DNA from: Turnera subulata
Taxonomy: Eukaryota > Streptophyta > Magnoliopsida > Malpighiales > Passifloraceae
Direction: 5' to 3'
Assembly: GCA_028386065.3 (NCBI GenBank)
Contig: JAKUCV010007160.1
Span: 144,858 to 208,857 of the forward strand
Length of the DNA: 64,000 bases
Below the pieces are notes generated by a model. The model ran no database searches. It saw only the letters and a program-made list of their open reading frames with translations, and was not told the origin of the DNA. The translations under genes were made by a program, and so were the position numbers. Positions within the stretch are counted from its first letter, which is position 1, and each line of letters starts with the position of its first letter. Below are positions 22,074-33,599 of this stretch, piece by piece.

Positions 22074-22179
22074 CTTGAGTAAAATTGCTTCTGCCTGTGG
22101 TATTGCCTCAAACATATCTCCTCCAAGAAATGTCAAGTTCTCACTTCCTTCCAAATCAGCAACCACATGTGAGAGGTCC
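22074..22179 (-). pseudogene. O-methyltransferase exon fragment
   Basis: About 35 minus-strand codons read DLSHVVADLEGSENLTFLGG then DMFEAIPQAEAILLK, ending at a donor (AAG|GTATGC). This is the SAM-binding region of plant caffeate/isoflavone-type O-methyltransferases ('hVVadleg...GGDMFe.iP.ADAillK'). The catalytic His segment that should follow (LHDW) and all upstream parts are absent. It lies just downstream of the MORN gene. Confidence 0.7.
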
Positions 22180-22344
22180 GTTAATGCTTCCCAGAGAAGC
22201 CAAAAATAATCGACGGACCTGCAAGTGTCAAAAACCTATCCAAATCATCTCACTTTGCAGTGACAAAAAATTGTTGTGGAGCTTCACACAATTGGGCCTT
22301 ACCATACCTTCTCCCTTTGCAGTGCAAAAAATTTTTGTGGAGCT

Positions 22345-24558
22345 TCACACAGTTGGGAGTCTCTTCTGGGCAGCCTTAACTGCTGCCACTCTAGCAGCAG
22401 TGGCTGCCCTGTTAGCTGCTGCCACTGCTCTATTCACACTTTCATCCACCTTGGCTACATCATAAGCCTTTTGTCTTGCACGTCGTGCTTCCTGACGAAG
22501 TGACAAACTAGTGTAAGAAACATGGAGACAGTAACCACGACAAATGGGAAAAGAAATGATCTACCAGTGATGACTAAACAGCAACAGCTATGTGCATCAA
22601 AAGCAATCAAAGCAGGAAAGATAACGCAAGGAATATACATAAAGAGATAAGGTAGAAACTTAAAGTACCTGCACCGCATTGAGTACTTTGGAATGATAAA
22701 CACCAACAGGGGAGACAGGATAAGCAGTGTTCTATGTACTTGGCACATCAAGGGTGCCATTTTGCCAGTGACCAGATTGAGTCTCTCCATTACTAAAAGT
22801 GTACATATCGATGCCTTGCCTTCTTCCCTCATGCCAGGCACCCTCATAACGATGACCATTGGCAAAACAATAGACACCAAATCCATGCATCTTGTCCGTA
22901 AAGTATTCTCCAGCATATGTATCACCATTCCTAGATACAATACAACGAGATGAGCATGAAATGGCAATAACAAGTTTCAACAAAAGTACAAAGCTACAAC
23001 AGGGAACAGCAAATAGACCCAAAAACAAGTACTCCAACACATATTGACAGAAACGAGTACTCATCAAAAGTAGATGATAATCATGTGATTACCGAATTTA
23101 ATTTACTACTAATTCAAAGGGAATAAAACCTACTTATACATATGGACATAGTATTCTTTTTAACAGATATCTACTTAAATTTGTGTGGCTGGTTGGTCTA
23201 ATTAATGAAGCATTTCTCGTAAACAGAAATTAGGAAGTACTCCAAAATAATAATGCTGGGGATGCAGGGGTTCGCGTGAAGCAGCATTGGATACAGTGAA
23301 ACGGGCAACATATTTTCAACTTTTAGTGAGACAAAACTGGATAATCGAGAATATTTGAGACTAGCTTTGCCTTTGTCCACTGCAAACTTCAATGTTCCCT
23401 TCCCGAGCATAAACACATTACATTTAGAAAAGAATGCAACCCTTTTTTTTAGTATGTGTGCGCACTTTCTTTAATTTAACGTTTAAAAATAAACGTTAAG
23501 AAACATAATTGCCAAAAATTGCCAAGTAGTCTAAAAACAACGACGACAACAACAATCAATCGTAACAAGGACTGCAAAAGAAAAACTTACCTGAATTGGT
23601 AATGGCCAAGGCCATGGTTGGCACCACATTTGAATTCTCCAACATACCAAGTCCCATCCTCACGGGTATATACACCACACCCATGGCTCTGGCCATTGGA
23701 ACATTGGCCGGCGTAAATACCTCCGCTCCATAGCCGATAAACCCCGAAGCCGTGGAGGAGGCCCTGCCGATATTGCCCTCTGTACCGGCTCCCCCAGGGC
23801 CACGTCTCCACTCCATAGCCGTCGTATTTGCCATCCACCCAATCCCCCTTGTATTTCCCGCCACTCATGGAGTAATAATAAACCCTCGAGCCAGAGAAAT
23901 TTCCCTTGTTTAATTCGCCCTCGTAGACGTCCCCGTTGCTGAAGACCTGGACCAAGCAGCCGGAGATGGGGGGCTTGGGGAAGGAGCCGATGGACCACAA
24001 GACGGGCAAGGGGCTGGAGGCGGCGGAGGAGGCTACATTGAGCTTGATGGGCAGGGAGCGGGCGAGGAAGAGGCGGATGGAGGGGAGGCGGGGAAGGGCG
24101 AGGTTGAGAAAGAAAAGGAGGGCGGCAGAGAAGGCGAAGGCGGAGAGGGAGTCGAGGAGGAAGGAGTGGGTGGGGTGGGAGACGAGGAAGTATAAGAAGG
24201 GAAGGGAAAAGAGGAGGAGGCGGAGATGGGTGACGCGGTGGAGGATGCGGAAGAGGAAGGGCTTGACGGAGGTGGAGACGGAGAAGAGGGAGGGGCGGCG
24301 GGGTCGGCGATGGTGGCAGTGGTAGATTGGGAGTTCATAGTTCGATTTGGAGAGGGAAGGGGAGCTGTAGGTGTAGGTATGGGTCAGAAGGGGGCGCTTG
24401 TGGGGAGAAGGAGGGGAAGGGCCAATTGGGTCAGGTTGGAGGGAAGGGAATTGACGATGTTTACCGATTTCAACCCGGAGTGTAGGGTTGAAATCAGAAG
24501 AGCATCCAATTGGGTCATCAATACCAATTTGGAGTTGAGAATTTTTGTGATGCATCAT
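22345..24558 (-). pseudogene. MORN-repeat protein gene (MRF-type) with in-frame TAG
   Basis: Three exons, 24558-23591, 22930-22669 and 22491-22345, with matching phases. The N-terminal ~200 residues are low-complexity (P/S-rich), with two or three hydrophobic segments (LLLFSLPFLYFLVSH; AFAFSAALLFFLNLA). Seven to eight MORN repeats then follow (YEGELNKG, YKGDWVDGKYDGYG, YRGQYRQGLLHGFG, YAGQCSNG, YVGEFKCG, then exon 2 YAGEYFTDKMHGFG, YEGAWHEG). The family is the plant MORN protein group that includes Arabidopsis MRF1/AT1G21920. A TAG at 22,732-22,734 interrupts exon 2. The frame then continues NTAYPVSPVGVYHSKVLNAV to the donor, and exon 3 encodes the expected Ala-rich helix (EARRARQKAYDVAKV...) to a TGA. 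CAG to TAG is the likely change. A product truncated after the MORN repeats remains possible. Confidence 0.8.
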
Positions 24559-24559
24559 T

Positions 24560-24954
24560 TTATTAATAACGATCTGATTTTTTTAATTTCAAAGCTATGC
24601 AAATCTTTAGCTTTCTTTCTTCTTCCTTGTGAGCTTTTCCTTCATTTTTATGGAGAAGGAGAGCTCCGATTACCGAGGAGTATTCTTCATCGAGGTTTTG
24701 TTTTGATTTTTTTGAGGAGATACAAACTGTTTTAGAATAGATAACGTGTTTTTATATTGTATATAAAAGATGATAATTGTCTTAATTTCTTTCCCGATTT
24801 GGTTTCTCATCCGGTATCCGGAGCCTTGCCCCGACTAATCCGGTTGACCCAGGTCGCACACCTGGGTATGGTGAGTGAGTCTCCCAATAGGAATTTTCTG
24901 CATACACGAGGACTCAAACCCGAGAACTCGCTTAAGCGGAACCAAGTCGCTTAC
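24560..24954. other. Flank of Athila-type LTR, possible reversed SINE head
   Basis: Contains GGACTCAAACC (about 24,890), the reverse complement of a pol III B box (GGTTTGAGTCC). A matching A box was not identified, so a SINE is only a possibility. Confidence 0.25.
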
Positions 24955-26920
24955 TGATGTCGTGCTGCCCTGCAAGTGCACAGGGTCGATGTAGTACTTA
25001 TCAAGGTCGTATCCACAGGGACTGGGTGGAATTAATTTTACTTCTATCTTAGGACAAACTAGACTTGAAAACAGTTTAACAGAGATGGATTTGGTGAATA
25101 ATAACTAAGAAGTGAAAATGAACAGTAAAATAAATGCAACAAGAATTTAATTGAGGAAAAGATCAGGAATAGTGAATTCTTAGGCATCCGGGTTCCACAT
25201 ATACCGATTTATGCTTGTAAACTGCTCTACAGCCTCAGTCACAGACTGACACTGTGATGAGGCTGTGACTAATGAGATGTCTTGCCGGGGCTCCTAACCT
25301 AAGGTACTATCAACTGCTTTCGATCTTATTAATAGTACCCTAACCTTCCATCTACCCCCTGTCACTAGAGTAGACGTCCACTTAGGGATGAAGTTCAATG
25401 TTGGGGCAGGTTCCCACAATCTCTCCTTACCTTCTTTCGAATGCCTAAGGAGTGAAGGTTGACTATTGTAGGTCCAGCACTCCTGGCTTCTCCTTTTGGT
25501 CCTTCACCAGGGTGCTACTAAAATAAAAGTATACTACCCAATAATCAATCAAGAATCAAATTAGGAGTTGAGTTATCTCTTGATTATACTGTCACAGACT
25601 GAGGCTGTGCTGGGCACAGCCGGAGGCTGTGGACGACCAAAGTTCAATTATAAGGGTTGGTTCTTGCAGGCGCTCTCAACCTATACCGAACCCACTTGCT
25701 TTCACTCACAGGTTCCTCCCATGGTTCTCATATTCCTTATGCTCTCGCATCGGTCATACTCAGGGGTTGAAGTTTTGGTGTTGAGGCTAATTCCTCACTT
25801 AGTTCCTAATTCTGTCACGAATTAGAAACTAAGGTTTGGTTGTTCTCTGGTAACTATGTCACCTAGCTACCTGAGTTCATGCATCGGTTATCCAGAACCT
25901 AAACATGGAGTAAAGACTCAACAACTAAAGCAAGAAGGAGGGGGTAAAACGTGAGCAGTTTTATTAAACATAAATCGAATACATGCTTCCCCCTTCAACC
26001 TAAGAAGGGGTGGTTTAGTTCATAACTGGAAATACAAAAACAATTGAGGAAGTGAAAGGCATTTTGTCTTGAACAGTGGGTTATGGGACAACACGATTAC
26101 TTCGTGCTTCCCTTGGAGTTTTTCTTCTCCCCTGTCCGCCCCCTGTTTCTTCCGCACGCTTCCCTACTTGTAGGTGCAGCTCCCCTTCTCCTCTTCTTCC
26201 CCACTTGCTGGAAAGGATGGTGGTTGTCAAGTTAAGGAATCTCCAGCGAGTGCTGTCAGAGCAGGCGTGATGGGCAGCGACGATTGGTGGGGTGCAAGTT
26301 CCATGACATTCTTTTTGCAGAGGATAACTATATTCCTTCTGGGTGTCATGTGCCCATTGCTCCTTTTCCTTCAAAGTGCTCTGGGTATGTCAGAAGAATG
26401 ATTAATTAAGTCATTTGGAGCGGGTGATGCAAGTGGCGGCATTGTTTATTCCTTTTGCATTTTCCTGGGTTTCTGCAGTGTGCACAGACTCAGGCTGTGG
26501 CTGAGGCTGTAACAGTTCTTTCTCAAATTCTCCCTTTAAATGGTTCCTTCTTCTTTTGCCGATGGTGGGATGTCGTGAGGGCTTCCTGGATCGTGGTAAG
26601 TGCAATGTGATTCAGGAAAAATCGATGATCCAAGGGTGGTTTGAGGTTGCTTGCTGGGTTCTTGTTGAATCGACATCTTCAAGGACAAGCTCACAGACTC
26701 TGTCACAGGCTCATGCTGTGACTGAGGCTGTATCTTCATGTTCTTCAATGAAATCCTCTTGTTTTGGCTAAAATGCACCTGAAACCACTAATCATACAGT
26801 AAGGGATGGAAATTGGAGGAATATGATGAAATATTGCATATAAGGCATATAATCATGATAAATTGAGAACGAATTGTGTACAAAACTATGCCTTAAACTA
26901 TGCATATTTCACATGCATCA
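24955..26920 (-). mobile_element. LTR of an Athila-like Ty3/gypsy element
   Basis: On the plus strand the segment starts TGATGTCGTGC (24,955) and ends ACATGCATCA (26,920), giving TG...CA termini with inverted TGATG/CATCA. It is followed by the polypurine tract and, further right, a minus-strand integrase. Length ~1,966 bp. It is therefore the 3' LTR of an element in minus orientation. It contains many imperfect palindromes of the type CACAGACTGAGGCTGTG. The 5' LTR is not in the window. Exact ends rest on the PPT position and terminal dinucleotides. Confidence 0.6.
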
Positions 26921-26960
26921 AAATACCCCAAACTGAAGATCTTGCTTGTCCTCAAGCAAA
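26921..26960 (-). promoter_or_regulatory. Polypurine tract next to the 3' LTR
   Basis: Minus strand reads CTTGAGGACAAGCAAGATC then TTCAGTTTGGGGTATTT immediately before the LTR. This is the classic Athila-type arrangement in which 'gaggacaagcaa..agtttggggg' precedes the 3' LTR. Similar CTTCAGTTTGGGGTA copies occur at about 28,290 and 28,420. Confidence 0.6.
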
Positions 26961-28720
26961 CAAAGAAAAGAAGAGGAGGAGTGATTTTCGAAAGGAAGAG
27001 GGAGAAGTTTCATTTCACCAGATTTTCACTAAATTTCTTCCTTGTGACGCCTTAATTCAAACATCTACTGATTTCCCTTTAATATTGCATCAAATCTAAC
27101 CACACTTCTTGTCAGTAAATTTTGGTCATAAAAATCGCAGGAATAACCTTGCAACTGGTATCCATTTTTCTACCTTTTGGAGAGAGTTCTGTTAAAGTTC
27201 AGAATTTTGAAAACATCACCTCATATGCAGGCTCATCACTTCCATCTCCACTAATGTGCACAAGTCTTCAAGTCAGGATCATTAGGGCTTTTCTATGTTG
27301 AATTGAGGTTAGGGTGGCGGTTTTCAATGGGTGTCGGTTGGGCTGAGCAGAGGTTGGTGGCCTGTGAACTTGAAATTCCTAGTTTGTTTTGTTGACAGTC
27401 TGAGGTTGTGTAAGGACTGTTGACTCTGTATCCTTTGTGTTTTCATGCTACCCAGAGGCTAATTGTATCCTCTTGTGTTGAGATGGAGTTTGATTCACAA
27501 AATATTTCTTATCTCCTAACTTCCCTTTCCCAAGGTCTTTCTTTTCCTCACTGACTGCTTCGTTTCTCTCTTTTTTTTTTGCAGCTGGGAAGAGGTTAGT
27601 ATAGGTTGTTGGGTAGCATTCTGGATATGTACTTGTTAGGCGCAGACAACCTCAGATGCTTGGTGGGGTTGTATCTTGTTCACAGATTCATCAACAGGGT
27701 GAGGCTGTGTGAAAGAAATTGTGCCTTAGCACATGATGACCCCTGTTTCGGCTTCAAGTGGTTGAGGCGAGGTGAGATAGGGTGAAGGAATAAGTGGGGG
27801 CCATCCTAGTAGGCTCGAATGGGGTGGCAATGGACAGATGCGTGAGGTATGGATTTGTGAGGTCTGATGGGTATGCGAAAGATGGCCAAGATCCTCTCCT
27901 TTCTTGAAGACTCTGCATAAAATTTCGCCTTGATGGAAGTGAGGGCCTGTTCTAAGGTGTACAGGCTGAGCCTGTGCTAAGTAGAAAAGATACTTTAGCA
28001 GGAACCTTCTCTTCTTGGCGGATTTCATGTGATGGTCAGTTGCTTAATTAAACCTGATCTGTTTAATTTAAGAGAAATAAGACAAGATGTGCGATTAGAG
28101 CATCAGCAGAATTAAATGGGAAGTGCAGAAGGTGCATAAATGTAAGGACAGGTTCACACTGTAAGAAATATAATGAAGAATGAGAACTGAAACTTGCATT
28201 AAATTAAAATTTGAAGGTACACCAGGAAATGTATCACACTATAGGGAATACACAAAAGGCTAAATTGCACCCTAAAAATAAATACCCCAAACTGAAGAAT
28301 TTGCAGTGTCCTCACTGCAAGAACTAAACAAAACGATGGGTGCAATGCCGAAACAAAATACAAACTAAGTAAACCAAAATAAAATCAAAATCTAACCTAA
28401 GGCATAACTCATAAACTACCCCAAACTGAAGGTGAAGACATGTGTTGTGGGGTTAGTGTGCCTAGACTAGTGGTGCTGAAAGTTCGTCACAGGCTCAGTC
28501 TATGTTGAGGCTGTGCAAGTATTAAAGTCCTTCTTGTAAGAATGATTAAGATTTAAAATTGAAAAGGGGTATAGAAGGACTTCTCTGATGAGTCTCTGAC
28601 TTGACGACTGCTTCCTCTCACGGGTTGCGGCACCTGATTGTTCGAAGTGACAGAGACACACAAAACAAAAACAAAACAACCTAGTGGAAATCAACAAAAG
28701 TCAGGGAAATCCAAAATTAC
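26961..28720. other. Non-coding spacer between integrase and 3' LTR
   Basis: Usual non-coding region of Athila-like elements. It contains two more PPT-like blocks (28,290 and 28,420) and scattered palindromic GAGGCTGTG/CACAGCCTC words. On the minus strand GCGCTGCTTGGGAGGCAACC (28,727-28,746) marks the end of the pol region, as in related elements. No accessory ORF is intact. Confidence 0.5.
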
Positions 28721-28989
28721 CACACTTGGGTTGCCTCCCAAGCAGCGCTTCTTTTACGTCCTTAGCTGGACTTCATCTTGTTGAGTTAAGCGAGAGGTGG
28801 GTCACGGAGCACTTGAGTCTCCTGATACTCATTGGTTCCTGTGTGGTACAGCTTCAGTCTGTGCCCGTTGACCTTGAATGGAGGAGTTTGCTCATTGCAA
28901 ATTTCCACAGCTCCATAAGGGTAACAGCGTGACACTGTGAAAGGTCCTAACCATCTTGACCGAAGCTTTCCTGGGAACAGCTTCAGTCT

Positions 28990-30180
28990 TGAGTTGTATA
29001 GGAGGACCTAATCGCCTTCCTTGAATGTCTTAGGTTGAATCCTGCTGTCATGCCACCTCTTTGCCTTTTCTTTGTACAGCTTGGCATTTTCATAGGCATC
29101 CAACCGCAGCTCTTCTAGTTCGTTGAGCTGCAACAGCCTCTGTCCTCCCACGGCCTGTGTGTCGAAATTCAGAGCCTTGATGGCCCAGTAAGCCTTGTGT
29201 TCAAGCTCCACAGGCAAGTGACAAGCCTTGCCAAAGACTAGGCGGTAGGGAGAGGTGCCAACAGGTGTTTTATAGGCTGTGCGGTACACAGAGCGTCATC
29301 AAGCTTGGCTGACCAATCCTTGCGCGATGGTCCTACAGTCTTCTCCAGAATTCGCTTGATTTCTCTGTTTGTTATCTCAACCTGTCCACTTGTTTGAGGA
29401 TGATTGGGAGTGGCTACCTTGTGTCTGATCCCGTACTTTCTCAGGAGAGCTTCAAACTGTCGATTGCAAAAGTGGGCTCCTCCATCACTGATTATAGCTC
29501 TCGGGGTGCCAAAACGAGTGAAGATATGCTTCTTCAGGAACCGTGTCACCACCTTGGCATCATTGGTTGGGCAGGCAATGGCTTCACCCCATTTAGACAC
29601 ATAGTCGACTGCCACTAGGATGTAATTATTTCCATATGAACTCGGAAATGGCCCCCATGAAATCGATTCCCCACACATCGAATAGCTCCACTTCAAGTAT
29701 GACCTGCTTTGGCATCTCATGCTTCCTTGAGATGTTCCCCGTGCGTTGGCATTCCTTGCAAGCTACCACCCAGTTTCGTGCATCTCTAAACAAGGTGGGC
29801 CAAAATAGTCCTGCTTGTAGGACCTTGGATGCTGGTCTGGTTGCGCCATGGTGTCCTCCATATTGCGTATTGTGGCAACTGTGCAGGACTTGTGCAATTT
29901 CTTCCTCGGGGATGCATCTTCTAATCATCCCATCTCCGCACCTTTTGAATAGTAGGGGTTCATCCCAGAGGTATTTCATCACTTCTGAGAAAAACTTCTT
30001 TCTCTGAGAGTGGCTCTGGTCGGGTGGAAGAGCTCCACAAGTCAAGAAGTTAACAATCTCGGCGTACCACGGGGTGAGCCTGTGGGTGACGCTGTGGACT
30101 GTGGCAATGAGGCTGTCATCTGGAAGGTGGTCATCAATGGGCATGTCTTCCTTGGGCATGTGCTCTACACAAGGTTGAAA
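28990..30180 (-). pseudogene. Athila-like integrase, truncated pol
   Basis: Minus-strand frames give, in order, a linker (EHMPKEDMPIDDHLPDDSL), the H-H-C-C zinc-binding domain (CHNTQYGGHHGATRPASKVL ... [11 protein letters not shown]), the DDE core ([32 protein letters not shown]) and the C-terminal region ([20 protein letters not shown]). The frame changes near 29,720 and again near 29,280, so it is inactive. Nothing upstream of the linker (RNase H, RT, PR, gag) is present. At ~30,170 the sequence switches to unrelated CA-rich DNA, so the element is cut there. Confidence 0.8.
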
Positions 30181-30560
30181 CAAGTGGAGGAAGAGAGGAA
30201 ATCGATGGCGGCTTACCACCGCCGTCCAAAACTGACCTCGCTGGCCCCAAACCGGAAACACAAACAACCCTGCCGGCCACATAACCAAGCACCAACACAA
30301 CATTCAATTCAAAACCCACTGCAGGCATTAACACAAAAAGAAAGACAAGGAAGAATGAACAGATTGAGCCCTTACCCGAAATCGAGCTCTCACTATCCAA
30401 ACCAGTTCTGCAGCCTCTCTGTCCGAGACAACCCCTGCGGCTACAACCGAAACCGACCACCATAACACACAACACCACCCACCGAACCAACAACCGAACG
30501 CCCAACATCCACCCACCACCGCCGTCACAACAACAAACAAAACAACACCACCAGAATCAG
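30180..30560. other. CA/CAC-rich unassigned sequence
   Basis: C- and A-rich on the plus strand (CACCGCCGTC, ACAACAACAAAC). It has open frames on both strands but no recognised protein. It abuts the broken Athila pol and may be part of another LTR or leader. Confidence 0.3.
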
Positions 30561-30829
30561 CTCATAGAGGCTGAAGATTTGCCCTAATATACCATTACAT
30601 TATATAAAATCGTTAATGTTGTGATCACAAGTGTTGGGGAAGACGATGCACAGTAACGTGTTCCTATATGTTTCGTTTCTTTTTTTTTCTTTTCTTAAAA
30701 CAAAATTATATTTTAATAGAACTATATTTTGTTAGAAAAATGATTTATATTTTAATTATTATAATGGATTTTTATTTCTTGTTTTTCTTCGTTTTATTTA
30801 TTTTATAGTGTATTTTGGTTTGGATGGAC

Positions 30830-31190
30830 AGGTCTTTTGGGTGTTCGAATCAATTGGGTCGAGTCTGTCTGATTTGTTGGCTCGACCTGACACGTAAGTC
30901 CTACATATGCTGATGTGGCGCCGGAAAGTGTGCCACATCAACATTTTCTACCGAACTCCGGTGAGAGGGACTAAAACAAGCCAACTAATGTCAACACAAG
31001 GATGAAAATAAGCCAAAATTCAACATAGGGATAAGTTTCAACTTTCGTGCTCAACACAAGGATGAAACAAGTCTTTAATCCAAAGGAAAAAAGAAACGAA
31101 ATAACTGAAACGAAATGTAAAGGACAAAAATAACCAAAACTACGTCGTATTGGACAAAACGAAACCGATTGACAGCACTAAAAATTTTAA
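30830..31190. mobile_element. Possible Mutator-like element end
   Basis: Contains GATGTGGCGCCGGAAAGTG and CCACATCAACATTTTCTACC (an inverted GATGTGG/CCACATC pair), GAGGGACTAAAACAAGCC, and ACGTCGTATTGGACAAAAC, which is related to 7,521 and 8,045. Such word sets are common in plant MULE-type non-autonomous elements. TIRs and target duplication were not defined. Confidence 0.3.
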
Positions 31191-31698
31191 TTGCCACTAT
31201 AAAGGTTGGAACTGACACGTTAAAATTATAAAAATTTTACCTGGGTCATTACATCCTATATCCAATAACCGTAGAGAATTTCTTAATATGTATCTTTTAC
31301 AAAATTTTAGATTAAAATAATACTTTATTCTAGAGCCAGGCTAGTATTATGCCGTATTTTTTATACAAAACTCATATAAATTAATTTTTATTTATTTTCT
31401 TTAAGACATGATTCTATCAAAATTTATATTAATTTTTTATTCCTTCTCTAATTATTTTGATTTTACATATATTTTTTGTTCACCTATGGTAATTAACATA
31501 ATATAAAATTTTTTATAATTTTCAAATATTTTTTTTGTATGAAAAGGGGCCTAGCTCGGATTATATGCAAGCAAGATTATCCTGTGAGGTGAGGTTGTGC
31601 CAAACCCTCCCGGTTATAGCAAAAAATACTATTTTTTATTCCTTCTCTAATTGTTTTGATTTTGCATACTAGATCATTCTGCCACCATTCTTTTCAGG

Positions 31699-32740
31699 TT
31701 CATTACTAAATATTTTGTTTCGATTGAAGTGCTCATGCTTTCTTTTTTATCATTAATGACGCAATATCTTAAGAAGTTTAGGGGTTCAAATCTTATCTTC
31801 ACCATTTTAAAAAATTTTAAATATAAAATAGAGGTTCAACCGCTAAAAACCGTAAGAGGTTCGCCCGATTTGTCAAAAACCGGCCGGTTCGCCCGGTTCC
31901 GAGCGATTACCAAAATAACACAAAAATCATAGTGAATTGGAACGGAACATAGGCAATTTCCAGTTAAACTCGATTGAACCGTCCGGTCCAATCCGGTTTT
32001 AATAACCTTTGGCTAAACTTACCCAGGTTTTTGCCCAAGGTAGGATAGAATTACCCAATTCCCTAATCCCTCCTCCCACTTCTTCCCCCTTTTTAATTTT
32101 TCTCCACCCAGACTTCCCTTCCTCTCCCGATCCTCAGTCTCTTTTTCACATCCTCTCTCTCTCTCGTCCTCCTTGTACGCCGCCACCGCAGCGCCAGCCG
32201 CATCCTCCTCTCTTCCTCACTCCTATGCTCTGTTTCCTCTCCTTGGTTCATTACTAAATATTTTGTTTGGATTGAAGTGCTCATGCTTTTTTTTTATCAT
32301 TAATGATGCAATATCTTAAGAAGTTTAGGGGTTCAAATCTTATCTTCACCATTTTAAAAAATTTTAAATATAAAATAGAGGTTCAACCGCTAAAAACCGT
32401 TAGAGGTTCGCCCGATTTGTTAAAAACCGGCCGGTTCGCCCGGTTCCGAGCGATTTCCAAAATAACACAAAAATCATAGTGAATTGGAACGGAACTTAGG
32501 CAATTTCTAGTTAAACTCGGTTGAACCGTCCGGTCCAATCCGGTTTTAATGACCTTTGGCTAAACTTACCCAGGTTTTTGCCCAAGGTAGGATAGAATTA
32601 CCCAATTCCCTAATCCCTCCTCCCTCTTCTTCCCCCTTTTTAATTTTTCTCCCCGCAGACTTCCCTTCCTCTCCCGATCCTCAGTCTCTTTTTCACACCC
32701 TCTCTCTCTCTCTCGTCCTCCTTGTACGCCGCCGCCGTCT
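31699..32740. repeat. 546-bp tandem duplication of a leader-like sequence
   Basis: GGTTCATTACTAAATATTTT occurs at 31,699 and 32,245. The copies share CCGGTTCCGAGCGAT, TTGAACCGTCCGGTCCAATC and a CT-rich stretch (CTTCCTCTCCCGATCCTCAG) that reads as a P/S/F-rich frame in both (LTQVFAQGRIELPNSLIPPP). It resembles a duplicated promoter plus 5' UTR. The downstream DNA (32,740-32,930) has no recognised gene. Confidence 0.85.
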
Positions 32741-32916
32741 GTTTCCTCTCCTTCGTGCAGTGTTGTGACGCGCCTGAACCACGCTGTAGAGTAGTCGAGG
32801 TCGGCGTTCGGCCACTATGCGTCGCGGTGGCAAGCAATTTCCACCGATTTCCTCTCTTCCTCCATTTTCTTCTCCTCTTTCCAAAGCAACTTCTGCGTTG
32901 GAAACAGTGGTTTGAT

Positions 32917-33535
32917 TTGTAGAATGCAATTAGTTTAAAACATAATAATCAGAGGTTATTTTTGTCACTATGAGAATGATATTCATTAACTGTGAAATTT
33001 TATTTCCTTTTTTGGTAGCTTATCATGTGCCCCTAGGGAAGGAAAGTTTCATAGAGTTGAATGAAGGACATTGATGCTTTGCTTGATGCTTTGCTGCCTA
33101 AGTGTTAGGCAAACATAATATAGAGTAAGAAAAAGTGTATAGAGCCAAACATAATCCTTGGTAAGAAAAATTGTTTAAAACATAGCCTTGAACTTAGCTT
33201 TATTTTTTTTTTTTTAGAAAAACTTGTACTATCAGAATTTGATTGTATGATTATTTATTGGGTTTTTCTATCTTGTGCCCTAGGAGCACATGATAAGCCA
33301 CCAAAAAAGGAAATAAAACCTCGCAATTAATGAGTATTATTTTTCTATGGACTAAAATAACCCATCCATAAAGATGATTTGTAGAATGCAATTAATTTAA
33401 AACATAATAATGAGAGGTTATTTTTGTCACTATAAGAATGATATTCATTAACTGTGAAATTTTATTTTCTTTTTTGGTAGCTTATCATGTGCCCTTAGGG
33501 AAGGAAAGTTTCATAGACTTGAATGAAGGACATTG
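32917..33535 (+). repeat. Decayed copies of mariner-element DLN exon region
   Basis: GATTTGTAGAATGCAATTA followed by GGTAGCTTATCATGTGCCC and an exon-like reading (YHVPLGKESFI.LNEG) occurs at 32,917 and 33,376, and again at 39,842 inside the mariner-like element. Between the two local copies lies a second exon-end relic (GAGCCAAACATAATCCTTG|GT, 33,144), also repeated at 39,612. These look like remains of a related older element interrupted by the gypsy insertion to the right. Confidence 0.6.
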
Positions 33536-33599
33536 ATGCTTTTACTTGATGCTTTGCTGCCTAATTATTATTGTGCACATTGCTGATGTATTTGTGTGT

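Noticed and set aside
23936..24738. Plus-strand ORFs of 129 and 169 codons
   Set aside because: They are antisense shadows of the well-supported MORN gene exon 1.
30010..30540. ORFs of 70-151 codons around 30.0-30.5 kb
   Set aside because: They overlap the integrase on the other strand and then low-complexity CA-rich DNA; no recognisable protein.
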